Shown piece by piece: positions 38,901-48,650 of a stretch of 64,000 nt of DNA (positions are counted from its first letter, which is position 1; each line of letters opens with the position of its first letter). The position numbers and the translations under genes are program-made. The notes under the pieces were generated by a model. It searched no databases and was not told the origin of the DNA. It saw nothing but the letters and a program-made list of their open reading frames with translations. The stretch is taken from positions 25,944,001-26,008,000 of the forward strand of contig NW_024464918.1 of assembly GCF_017591425.1 (NCBI RefSeq), written 5' to 3'. This DNA is from Ochotona curzoniae. Taxonomy: Eukaryota; Chordata; Mammalia; Lagomorpha; Ochotonidae.

Positions 38901-41900
38901 TTCAAGGACAAGAGAACTGCATCTTCAGGGAGGGAGAGAGGGAGAGAGACCTAGTTCTGTGTGTCCCTGGGGATGAATTAGAAAATAAGGAAAATGAAGG
39001 TAAGGAGAAAATACAGGTGTATAAAGAGGGACTCTGGTATAGCTACAGGACTGGCAAGGGAATAGAGTGAACTCTTCACAGTCACTAGCTGAAAAAGATT
39101 TGCATGGGATTGTAAAGGTGTAAACAGAGAGATATAGAATTGCAAAATGTGTTTGAAGTACTTTAGCTGTTATGAGGACAACGACGGTGACATGGATGCC
39201 ATGTGCTCCACCACCTAGGCATGCATCCATGTGGCTTCCCTGCCATGGGAGCAGGAATAGGCACAAGTGGAAGAAGGGCCGGACCTTGTCTGGGCTGCAG
39301 GCTCAGCTCCAACAGTTGCAAGATGGAAAAACAGAGAAGGTGGGAGGGTGGGTTATCAGTCTCCCCAGAGTGCTTCCAGGTTTTACACACATAAATCTAC
39401 TTCCTATTCAAATAAATTGCATTAAATAAAAAACCCTTCCTCCTGTCCCCTGCTCATAAAAGGCTGTGAGGTGTCTAGAACTGATCACCAAGGCTCAGCA
39501 CGCAAGCCCCTCTCATCTCTGGACATCTAAGGAAGTCCCCTGTCCAACTAGGAAACTACTGGGCAGCCACAGCTTCCTAGTCACTAATGAGAGTTGTGAC
39601 ACACTCGTCACCAAGAAAATTGTCCAAAAGACCCTAGAATTCATTCTGATTCCCAAATGGAACATCAAGGCACCTTATCCCTGGCTTCCAGTTTCCTGTT
39701 GCATCACCTGATGTCCTCTGGGGCATCAAATTGTCCCATCAGGAACCAGTGTTCTCATCACTTTGTTTCCAACATTCAGCTTCGTTCTCACAGTCAGAAA
39801 CTGGGGCTTCCCCATCTGCTTGTATCCAAGCTGGGTCACCATAGATGTTGAAGGTTGAATGAACTTGACGGTGGCGGGAGAGCCTGGGATTTAACACGTG
39901 GCAACCAATTCTAACTTCCTGGGAATTTTTGTCTGGGAAAGGAGTGATTTTTTTTAAAAGATTTATTTATTTTTATTACAAAGTCACATATACAGAGTGG
40001 AGGAGATACTGAGAGAAAGATCCTCTGTGCGATGATTCACTCCCCAAGTGAGTACAACGGCCAGTGCTGTGCCGATCCGAAGCCAGGAGCTAGGAACTCC
40101 CTCCAGGTCTCCCACACGGTTGCAGGCTCCCAAGGCTTTGGGTCATCTTCAACTGCTTTCCCAGGCCACAAGCAGGGAGCTGGATGGGAAGTGGAGCTGC
40201 CAGGATTAGAACCAGCACCCATATGGGCTCCCGGCATGTTCAAGGTGAGGACCTTAGCCACTAGGCCATGACGCTGGGCCCAGAAAGGAGTGATCTAAGA
40301 CAATCTGTGGATGAATTGCTCTCATGCCTAGAAGATATAGCTATGACAAGCCCCCCCCCCAACCCCGACTCCCATGGGAGGTTGGTTACTACTCTACAGC
40401 ACCCTATGATTGCTGGGATGGTGTTGATACCCCCCACTAAGCAAAGGTCACTTCCTCCTGTGATTGTTTCCTTCTGGGCAACAGAGAGAGAGCAAGGCCC
40501 CGTGAAGGTGACTGGGGTTGTTTCGTAACCAGTGGAGGGGTTGACAGGGAAGCAAGTATGTCATCTGTCTCTCTCCTCCTTCCCTCTAGAACAGAATTCT
40601 GCCTGGACAGCTTGCTTTGGAGGGCAAAGAAAAAGGAACTGTATTTCTGTGTTTGGATTAATTTGAGGCTCATCCTTGAGGGCACTGGGAATGAATGAGC
40701 AGAATTTTCCGTGGCCAACTGTCCTTGCTGCCAGCCCTATCGGCAAACGCGTAGTGTTTATTTACTTGTGCTTGTGTTATTTCTATTCCAGTTCAGCTGC
40801 AGCTGAGTGCGGAAAGCGTGGGGGAGGTGTTTATAAAGAGTACGGAGACTGGCCAGTACTTGGCTATGGACACCGATGGCCTTTTATATGGCTCGGTAAG
40901 TATGAGGCTGACATGCATCCAGACGTGGCCAAAGTCTGAGGTTTCCAGAAATCTTGTAACACTGAGTGATACAGACTGTGAAGCATCAATTAGCTTCTGT
41001 TGATTTTTCCAGTAGGATTCCCACCCTCTACCCTGCCTTATTTTAGACACAAACATAAAAGAGTTTCATGTGGTATTCTCTGAAAATACTCAAGTGTAGT
41101 ATCATACAGGCCCAGAGCAAACATCAATTGATGTTTTGGCAACTCATCAGTTGCTCTATTCAGAATCCCAAATTCCATTTCATTTGTTGCTTCTGAAAAT
41201 GGTAACTGAGCACTTACTATATGTATCAGAGTATTTCTAAGTGATAGTTACAAAAAAAAAAAAAGGCAAAGCCCAGGTTTTGTCGTTTATATGTCATTCA
41301 TAAAGCTTTAAAAATAATCCCTTTTATTCTGGATCACCTCAAAGGATGACAAACTTAATAACTTAATGGAACATTTGTCAAACCTGCCCTGGGTCCTAAA
41401 AAATGAATGAGCCAGGTTGAGAAGTGTGGTCTAATTGCTGACTCAGTAGCTAAAATCCTCTCCATCTCCTGCCTCTCCCCTCACAGTTCATGATTAATGG
41501 AGGTTGGAGTCAGTGGTCATTGTGAGAAAAGAAGAAAAGCACAAGCAATTTTATTTCTGCCCCTGTTGGTGTCTCTACTAAGATTTCATCTAGAGAGAGA
41601 GAGCTGAGATCCATGACCGTAGGTTTAAATACCATTTCTGAATTTAAAAGTTTTATTTTATTTTATTTGAGAAGCACAGACAGAGAAAGGGAATCTTCAT
41701 CCACTGGTTCACTCCCCAGATATGTGCAATAGCCAAGGTGGGTGGCACAAACCCAGGTACTTAAGCCATCACCTGGGCTATCCAGAGTTCTCACAAGCAG
41801 GAAACTAGACTAGGGAATGGAGCCAGGACAGACACCCAGACACCAGGATACGGGATGCAGGCTTCCCAAGCACATCTTAATCACTAGGACAATGATTTCT

Positions 41901-44900
41901 TTGTCTATCCTGACAACTTTGACTATAACTCATGATCCAGTTTAAATCCCTTCCTTCCCTTTCATGGAAAAATTTTCATGGGAAATTACAAAACAGTGCC
42001 TGTACAGGATAATAGTCTGGGCCTTCCTTTGACTTGGAACAAATCACCAGGTGACAGTGGTCCTGGAAACCCTACGCTGTGATTGCACTTCACTTTTCTC
42101 ACACTGCCCACTAGGGGTCAGGAGATGAAGTGTTCTGAGCGACAAGTTAGTCTTTGCTTCCTGAAAAGTCAGCCTGACAACTCTAACCTACTGGCAGCAG
42201 AGGCGCTGGCCGCTATTTAGGGAGTGCATTTCATAGAAAGTTGTTCTAGCTATTACCAAAATTAACCAGTCAATCTCAGGCTTATAACTGCACTCAAGCC
42301 TTTGCCACCTTGTCAACTTGCTTGTCTGCTCAAACCCTTGTCTGAAACGAGGACTAAGGGCTGGTTAGTGCATCATACAGGCAACAGACTAAATACACAG
42401 AACCCCTCAGATGGGCCAGCACCCCAATGTGCTGTATCCATAGCAGCTGTAAGATATATAATTGCATATAACCACTTTACCTTTACTCCATTTTAGGCTA
42501 TCAATTTTTGTCCTGTGATTTCTTCTACTTTTAATTAATTTTGATGTTTACTATAAACTTTTGTTGTTGTTGTTTTGTTTTAAAGATTTATTTATTTATT
42601 GGAAAGTCAGATATATACAGAGAGGAGGAGAGACAGAGAGGAAGATCTTCCATCTGATGATTCACTCCCCAAGTGAGTGCAACAGCCGATGCTATGCCGA
42701 TCCTAATCCAGGAGCCAGGAACCTCTTCTGGGCATCCCACACGGGTGCAGGGTCCCAAAGCCTTGGGCTGTCCTCGACTGCTTTCCCAAGCCACAAGCAG
42801 GGAGCTGGTTGGGAAGTGGAGCAGCTGGGATTAGAACCGGCACCCATATGGGATCCCGGCACGTTCAAGGCAAGGACTTTAGCCACTAGGCCACTCCAAT
42901 GGGCCCTACTATAAACTTTTTAAACGTCTATGAGAATATTGAGGATTCATGCCTGAATCTATTGTCTTCTGGGCTCCAAGCTCTCCCTCCCCCACCCTGG
43001 TCCTGGCTAGCACCATTATTTACCCAAAACGTGGTCTTACCTAAGAGTTTTACATTTTCCTCCTTGAACAAGAGTAATATCAAAACATCTCAGAGCTCTG
43101 TCTCATGCTCTTAACAGATTTCAGACACTAAAATTCATCCTGATTCAAATTTGTATATATTTATGTAAAATGGATATATTTTTTCTAAAAAAAAAAAAAT
43201 GGGGGTGGTGAGTGATTTTATAATAAGTGAATGTCTTCCTATTCTTTCTAAATTTTCTGTGATGAATGTATCTCACCTATCTAACTGGAGGGAAAACAAG
43301 GCAGGCTAAATATATAAAGAGAAGACAACTAAACAGCAGGCGTGAATCAACATCTAATGCACACGCCCTCAGCACTAGCCCCAGGGCACCCCAAGTGCCC
43401 ACAAATCTGGACTGAGAGAAGGAGTCCTCGGATCCATCCTGCTGACTCAGCCTGTGACTCAGCCATTTCGTGCGTGTCAACAGCCCCAACGCAATGCAGA
43501 CATCAGGGGGAGCCAGGGACCGTCCTCACCTTCGTCATAGCACAAAGGCCTGACGCCCACTGAAGCGTCATGAGTTGAGCTCCCCACACCTTACAGGGGA
43601 GTGGATAGCCCACAGAGCTCCAAAAATGCCTCCTCCTTCTGGCCCCAACCTCACACATCTGGACTCTGTTTCTCCAGAGGCAGCAAAGTCATCCAATTAA
43701 GTATTATAGTTATATCACAGCTCATCCCAGAATGAGCCACAGTGTCTCACCCAGGTGTAATTCTTCTAGATTGTGAATGAATAAGCAGCAGGATACTTCC
43801 TCTTACCTAGTTCCATAAGACCAAAAGCTACAGTTACTGATGCTGGGACAATATTCCAAGAATCCAGTTAAATTCACTAACTAGCCAGGAAGCCTTATTA
43901 TTTGCAAGGCTGTGTGTCCAGTCCAGTAGGTAGACATGAGGCCAAGTGACTCCATGTCTTTCCTCAGTAGGCCTGGTGATCAGGGGCAGGGCACAACCAG
44001 CAGAGAGTACAATATAGGACGTGAACATGAACTTCCAGGGGGGACCACTGCTCACAGTGAATGCAGCAACCACAGAGATCACATGACTTGAAAAAGTAAC
44101 AGTCAGACGTGACAGGTCACCCTGGCAAGACAACATATGGCATAAAGGTTGTGAAATTTCTATTTCAAGTCAAATGCAGTAAGTGCTTTCTAAGATGTGG
44201 ACAAAAATATCGTTTGAAGACTGAGTCCCCCACTTTCTAACAGATGACAAACGAAACTGTGTTGGCAGATATTTTTCAAGGAACTGTGCTGTTTGGTTAA
44301 TATGCCATACCTGAGTTTCCATCTTAAGATATTTAAAGCTGTGCAGAACTCCATAGTATGTATGTGCTTTTATCTACTTAACCAATCACTATCCCATGGG
44401 GATACAGGTTGCTTCCAATTGGTGGCCCTCATATTCAATGTTCCTAAGACCACTCTCAAAAATATGGTTTTATGGCACTACGGCTCAATAGGTTAATCCT
44501 CAGCCTGCTAGCACCAGTATCTCATATGGTCACCTATTCAGGTCCCAGCTGTTCCACTTCCAATCCAAAAGCAGCAGAGGATGGCTCAAGGCCTTGGGCC
44601 CCTGCACCCATGTAGGGGAATAAGAAGAAGCTCCTAGTTCCTGGATTTGGATTGCCACTGCTCTGGTTGTTGAAACCATTTGAGGGAGTGAACTAGCAGA
44701 TAGAAGAATAAAATACATATTGTATTCTTTTATGGTTTTAATATAAGGATGAATTCCTACAAAGGAAGTTTTTAGGTAGGCGGTAATATATACTTTAAAT
44801 GTTTATACTTATTGCCAAACTACCCTCAGGAAATTTCTACCAATTTACCTCATCAACAGTGCATAAAACTGCCATATCCCATGCTCTCATCAGCCCTAAA

Positions 44901-46357
44901 AAAATTTTAAGTATTTTGAACTCCGCATGTTTTATAGTGAAAATACAGCAACAACAACAAAAAAAAAGTACACATTAATTTGCTTTTTCCTTGCAATGGT
45001 AGGTTGAATGCCCATCTTTTAATAGCAGATGAAGCACATTACTTTATTTAAATCTAGATCCACACAGCCTTACTTAGTGGGTATGAACATAAATACAGAC
45101 AGCTAAGAATGCTTGTCAACTTTAACAGTTGCCTTTCTGGGTGGTGGAAGGCTATGGGGTAATTTCATTCTTTTAAAGCTCTAATTTTCTTTTTTTTTTT
45201 GAAAAACACAGTTATTTTCATAAACAGAATCTTTTTAAAAATATATATACATATATACTTATTCATTTATTTGAAAGAGGGAGAGACACAAAGAGATAGA
45301 ATCTTCCATCTGCTAGTTCATTCCTCACAGATGGTCACAATGACCAGAGATGGACCAGAACAAAGCCAGGAGCTTCAGCCACATTGTGACAGGGGCCCAA
45401 ACACGAGTCATTTTCTTCTGCTTTTCTCAAGTCATTATCAGGGAAGTGGATTGGGAATGGAGCAGCCAGGATGCAAACCAGTGCCCAAACGTGATATTGG
45501 CACTAGAGGCAGCAATTTGACCTCTCATGTCACAATGCCAACCCCAAAAAGCATCTTTTTATAAATAGCCAAGAATAAAGTCACTTCCTGTTTTTAAGAA
45601 CTTATTTAGGTGGCATGATATGTTTTGTGCCTAGGACAATTTTTGCAGAAGCATTTCTGCTCATAATAATAATGACATCAAATCCTGATAGTGTTAGTGA
45701 CAGCACCAGGATAAAAAGGAACACTGGTGGATTTTCATTTGCTTCTTGGGTTTAAACTTGGGAACTCCCCACCCCATCACCATCTGGCTTTACCTATTGT
45801 TGAGTATTTTTCCTTACTTATCCCCATGTGCAGGGCTCTCTAGTGAGACACAGCACACAGTCCTGCCCTGGCTGTGCTGGTGGCCAAGAAGGCTCTCCTC
45901 AGCAGGAGATTCTAGAATCCCAAGATCAGATGATGGAAAGCGAGCATGCAGTAAGAGCCAAGGCACGCTGAAGGCTCCTGCTGTGCCAGGAACTGCTCTA
46001 AGTCCTCATGCCCACACTCTGAAACAGGTGTCACCCTAATGAAGACACCAAAACACAGACAGGTGCAGCACTGTGTCCCAGACCACACTGCTAGGACATG
46101 CAGAAGGTCTGTTTGAGACTCCTCACTGAGAGTCCAACTATCCTTTGGCTTTACCTTTGTAGCAGACACCCAGTGAAGAGTGTTTGTTCCTGGAGCGGCT
46201 GGAGGAGAACCACTACAACACCTACACATCCAAGAAGCATGCCGAGAAGAACTGGTTTGTGGGCATCAAGAAGAATGGAAGCTGCAAGCGTGGTCCTCGG
46301 ACTCACTACGGCCAGAAAGCCATCTTGTTTCTCCCTCTGCCAGTCTCCTCTGACTAA
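29081..46357 (+). CDS. FGF1: FGF1, acidic fibroblast growth factor (three exons joined)
   Basis: Joined coding sequence 29081-29249, 40792-40895 and 46163-46357 (169+104+195 nt). It encodes 155 residues, the normal mammalian FGF1 length, and ends in TAA. FGF1 is a heparin-binding beta-trefoil growth factor that binds all FGF receptors with heparan sulfate. It has no signal peptide and leaves cells by a non-classical route, and none is seen here. Visible hallmarks are the YCSNGG segment (30-35), the STETGQY segment (73-79) and the basic heparin-binding loop [11 protein letters not shown] (127-137). Cysteines 31, 98 and 132 are present. Against the human protein from memory I see I6V, T10S, P20G, K25L, Q55L, Y70F, N95S, I113T and L126I. 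K25L falls in the NYKKPKL nuclear-localisation motif. Splice phases and the 104-nt middle exon match the family. Untranslated first exons were not found. Identity is very secure. Confidence 0.97.
31550..31650 (+). repeat. MIR-like remnant
   Basis: CTGTCTGACCCTGGGGAAC followed by CTCAGTTTCCTCCTATTG and GGAACAGGAATAATTC, the conserved MIR core order. Confidence 0.55.
32567..32858 (-). repeat. CSINE-related SINE
   Basis: ATTATTTGTTTGAAAGTCAG, CAAATGCCTGCAGCAGCC and GGTCTCCCAGGTGAGTGAC. Diverged and internally shortened. Confidence 0.75.
32859..34394. other. Intron sequence without young repeats
   Basis: A GC-richer stretch around 33.0-33.75 kb with a CCAAT motif (33413-33417) and two TATA-like strings (33422-33431 and near 33721). 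No transcript evidence; spacing is not that of a typical promoter. Confidence 0.35.
34395..34675 (+). repeat. CSINE-type SINE with (TC)n tail
   Basis: TTGTGGGAGACCTGGGTTC, TGGCTCCTGGTTTTGATC and GGCCCAGCTCTGGCTGC, followed by a CT repeat at about 34651-34671. Confidence 0.75.
35014..35353 (-). repeat. CSINE with near-perfect target duplication
   Basis: Antisense body ending CTATGCTGGGCCC. The flanks GGAYTTATTTTTT at 35001-35013 and 35354-35366 differ once. Confidence 0.88.
35361..35675 (-). repeat. Second CSINE directly adjoining the previous one
   Basis: TTATTTCAAAGGTAAAGTG head, CATCATTCCCCAAATCCC and CACAATATTGTCCCC end. Older subfamily. The younger copy integrated at its A-tail. Confidence 0.8.
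35845..35919. repeat. (TC)n(AC)n microsatellite
   Basis: Nine TC units run into about 29 CA units without interruption, so it is likely to vary in length between individuals. Confidence 0.98.
35920..39948. other. Intron sequence, mostly unassigned
   Basis: Includes a GC-rich part at 36.44-36.75 kb, MIR-like text at about 37.33-37.5 kb and 37.98-38.13 kb, an L1 scrap at 37.7 kb and ancient-repeat wording at 38.2-38.66 kb. No coding exon seen. Confidence 0.4.
37700..37945 (-). mobile_element. LINE-1 remnant
   Basis: CATCTTTATGGAGATGTAAT then TCACATATAATTCATCCAC and AGAGTTGTGCCAACCCC, matching the antisense wording of old L1 3' regions. Confidence 0.5.
39949..40282 (-). repeat. CSINE, young, perfect target duplication
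   Basis: Full-length antisense copy ending CATGACGCTGGGCCCA. GAAAGGAGTGAT flanks it exactly at 39937-39948 and 40283-40294. It lies about 500 bases before FGF1 coding exon 2, antisense to the gene. Confidence 0.95.
40792..40895 (+). CDS. FGF1: FGF1 second coding exon (residues 57-91)
   Basis: A pyrimidine-rich acceptor ending ATTCCAG (40785-40791) precedes TTCAGCTGCAGCTG. The first two bases complete the Ile57 codon. The exon encodes [20 protein letters not shown] and then [15 protein letters not shown], and closes with TCG/GTAAGT. Its 104-nt length equals that of other mammalian FGF1 genes as I recall. This is the central beta-trefoil repeat. Residue 70 is Phe rather than Tyr, a conservative core change. 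The reading frame is open through the donor, but the intron quickly brings a stop (by 40939). Confidence 0.97.
41643..41902 (-). repeat. CSINE-related SINE, old
   Basis: TTTTATTTTATTTGAGAAGC head, CCACTGGTTCACTCCCCAG and AGACACCAGGATACGGGATG. Confidence 0.75.
42563..42906 (-). repeat. CSINE, young, perfect target duplication
   Basis: Full-length antisense copy with a GTT-repeat-containing tail. TACTATAAACTTTT is duplicated exactly at 42549-42562 and 42907-42920. Confidence 0.95.
44300..44930 (-). mobile_element. LINE-1 3'-end remnant, antisense, split by a SINE
   Basis: GATACAGGTTGCTTCCAATT before the SINE and TATTGCCAAACTACCCTCAG plus CATCAACAGTGCATAAAAC after it follow the antisense order of an old L1 3' region. 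Confidence 0.6.
44462..44715 (+). repeat. CSINE-type SINE inside the L1 remnant
   Basis: TAGCACCAGTATCTCATATG, CAGCTGTTCCACTTCCAATC and GAAGAAGCTCCTAGTTCCTG. The 3' end is shortened. Confidence 0.75.
45236..45546 (-). repeat. CSINE-related SINE
   Basis: TTCATTTATTTGAAAGAGGG, CTTCCATCTGCTAGTTC, AAAGCCAGGAGCTTCAGCC and CACAATGCCAACCCC end. Confidence 0.8.
45985..46125 (-). repeat. MIR-type repeat next to the last FGF1 exon
   Basis: GTGCCAGGAACTGCTCTAAG, CAAAACACAGACAGGTGCAG and CCACACTGCTAGGACATG in antisense MIR order. It ends about 40 bases upstream of the exon, so the last exon's upstream intron sequence is derived in part from it. Confidence 0.5.
46163..46357 (+). CDS. FGF1: FGF1 last coding exon (residues 92-155)
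   Basis: The acceptor TTACCTTTGTAG ends at 46162, and the exon starts in phase 0 with CAGACACCC. It encodes [20 protein letters not shown] and continues through [14 protein letters not shown] to the C-terminal PLPVSSD and TAA (46355-46357). It carries the receptor-contact segment around ENHYNTY and the main heparin-binding loop with Lys127, Lys128, Lys133, Arg134 and Arg137 all kept. Differences from human, from memory, are N95S, I113T and L126I. The exon continues without a break into the 3' UTR. Confidence 0.97.
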   Translation, partial: QTPSEECLFLERLEENHYNTYTSKKHAEKNWFVGIKKNGSCKRGPRTHYGQKAILFLPLPVSSD

Positions 46358-48650
46358 AGAAATCCACCCCAGTTGCCACTCACTCCCAGAGGAGCCTCGT
46401 GGGAGTCACTCACCTGGTGGACCCCAAAATGTTCCCTTGACCTTTGGCTGCACTAACCCCTGGTCCACAGAGCCCAAGTATGCAAGCAATGCGCTTCTAC
46501 TTCTACATGCCTGGTTCCTTTTTCAGCAGGGCCCTTTCCCCCCAGCACAGTTCAGAACAGAGGGACCAACTTGCCTCCAGGGGTCCAACCAGCTGACAGT
46601 CTGGGCTTAGGTGGAGCTGGGCAGTTTGGGTGATTCTAGCCCCTGATGCGAGTTGAGCTCCTCAGTGCAAGAGTAGGGGTCAAGTGTAAGGGAAAAAGGG
46701 GGTTAAGGCACCTGCTAAGAGAGCCATCACCAGTACATGCCATTTCCCTCTGGTGAGACAGCCCGTGAGTCCCTTTAACATCTGGCGTGACTTCCTTTCA
46801 TGTTTCAGCGCCCCAATAATACAAGCAGAGAAGCTGAAGCTAGGACAGAGGTAATCAGTGTTCCAGGAGTACAAACAAGAACAGAAATGAAGAGACTGAA
46901 AGGGGAGATGGAAAGACTGCCTTTTGGTAGACAACTGAGAAAGACAAGATCTCAAGGTGGAAAGACTGAAGGGCGGGGAGAGGCCCAGCCACAGGGAAGC
47001 AGAATTGTTCCCCAGCCTTGGGAGTCATCACTCCCGCCTTGATCTCCCCAAGGTCAGTCAGCAAACAGCAGGAAGCCCCTAGATGATGCCAGGTGATGGA
47101 GAGCATGACAAATCGTTGTGGATCAAAGCAAGGATGTCAGATGCTGGGAAATTCAGCTGGGTCTGGGGAGTGCAAATGGCAGTGATGAGAAAGAAAGGAA
47201 ATGTTGGCTGAGAGGATGCTAGCCACTACGGGGGTGTGGAGGGGGTGGTTTTAGAAGGGAGGAAAAGGAGAGAAAGAGCCACCACGAGTTGTGCTTGGCC
47301 ACCAGGAGGCAGATGCTGACCCAGCAGGGCTGGGTGGAGCTGCTACGCTTCCACCAGGCCCCAAGAATGTGATCCCAAGCCAGCTCAAATCCCCAAACCG
47401 CATCTCACCCTTAAAATCACCCCCTCCCCAGTGAAGATCCCTGGGCAGGCAAGAGGCATGGACAGAGGGGCTACCTGTGCCAGGGCTGGTTTTAAGGCAC
47501 TCTGGCCCAGTTGCTATAAAACATCCATTCAGAAGATACACAATAGCATAGTTCAAAAATGTTAAGCCCTCACAACAGCTTTCCCCAAGAGCCCATTTGT
47601 GTTGCCATTACTTGTATAAATGTGCTTCCTGCTTAAAGTAAACTTGACCCAAGTGGCTAGCAAATTAGAAACACCATTCATCTCTGACATATGATGCCAA
47701 GGCCATGTAAAGGCCTTTAATAAGCTATTTAAATTTGCTGTAAGGCTCTCTATGTTTTAATCACATTTAAAAATATATAGCTTGAAGGCAGTTAAACCGA
47801 TTAGCATTCAGCCACTGAGAATAATAATAATATGAAGTAGAAGCTACTCAGTTATCTAATGCTTACACTACATGTACGTATAAGAGGAAATCTTTCTGCT
47901 TTCCACTGTTTTCACAAATTTTCTTTAGAGAAGGAGGACTCATCAGCATGAGAGTGTTAGTTTTTGTTTTACAAGGGCCGGAAGTAGTTATGAATTGGAA
48001 AAGAATTACCTGATAACCAAGCTGTCCTACTGAAAATGGAAGAGAAATGACACTTTGTGAAAGTTGAAAGTGAGAAGATGATCAAAGAACCAAACTAAGG
48101 AAGGTGACAATGTGGTTAACAGCAGCCACCTGCCTGTTCAGAAAAGTGTTTCTGGAACTTGGAAAGCAAGATTTGATTTTGTTTTGGGAAATCTTTGCAG
48201 ACAGGTTGGAAGGCAGGGGCACACACAGCACCTTAACATCTTAATATGAAGATTTGGCCAGTAAATAGTACGCAGGGAGGAACTCTAAGACATTTATCAT
48301 AGCCTATAGATTATGTTGTAGGAATCAAATTCAAGTATAACATGGGCCAAGGGCAATTAAGTACCATCACCAACCCATGAAACCACAGCCTGTGATTTCA
48401 TAGGCCCAAAGCCCTGCAGGAGGAGGACCGTTAGGACCCTGACAGTCTTGACTGGGTCACTGTTCGTATATTTTATTCAATGCATATAATGCCTACTGTG
48501 TGCCAGGCACTGTACTGGGTCCCGGGCCCTGAGGACTCTGGCAAACTTGCTGCTGTGTCCTCTACCCAGGTATTTGTTTTGTGACAATGAAGAGGCTGTG
48601 GTTTCATTGCTTGAAGACAAATAAAAATCATATAGACTTTGTAGGTTTCT
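46358..48650 (+). other. FGF1: FGF1 3' untranslated region
   Basis: The sequence directly after the stop codon has short stretches I recognise from the human FGF1 3' UTR, for example AAAATGTTCCCTTGACC near 46426 and ATTTAAAAATATATAGCTTG near 47764. The 47.55-47.83 kb part is the best preserved. No SINE interrupts this interval, unlike the flanks. The 3' limit is an estimate, set just past an AATAAA at 48620. A later AATAAA exists at 49214. Open frames in this stretch are chance frames. Confidence 0.7.
48620..48625 (+). terminator. FGF1: Candidate FGF1 polyadenylation signal AATAAA
   Basis: This is the first canonical AATAAA on the + strand after the recognisable 3' UTR, about 2.26 kb after the stop codon. 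A GT-rich stretch (TTTGTAGGTTTCTTCTG) follows at about 15-35 bases. The site used in vivo cannot be told from sequence alone. Confidence 0.4.

Larger units (their letters stand above)
29250..40791 (+). other. FGF1: FGF1 intron between coding exons 1 and 2
   Basis: Phase-1 intron bounded by GTAAGT and TTCTATTCCAG. It holds six SINE insertions (32.6-32.9, 34.4-34.7, 35.0-35.35, 35.36-35.7, 39.95-40.28 kb, plus MIR remnants), a (TC)n(AC)n microsatellite at 35.85-35.92 kb and an L1 scrap near 37.8 kb. The 29.3-32.5 kb part next to exon 1 is repeat-poor and moderately GC-rich. No further coding exon is seen in it. Confidence 0.9.
40896..46162 (+). other. FGF1: FGF1 intron between coding exons 2 and 3
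   Basis: Phase-0 intron bounded by GTAAGT and TTTGTAG, 5267 bases. It contains SINEs at 41.65, 42.56, 44.46 and 45.24 kb, antisense L1 3'-end sequence around 44.3-44.9 kb, and a MIR-type repeat ending about 40 bases before the last exon. Confidence 0.9.

Noticed and set aside
46098..46610. 170-codon open frame overlapping the last FGF1 exon
   Set aside because: It is in a different frame from the FGF1 coding sequence and crosses the acceptor, so it is a shadow.
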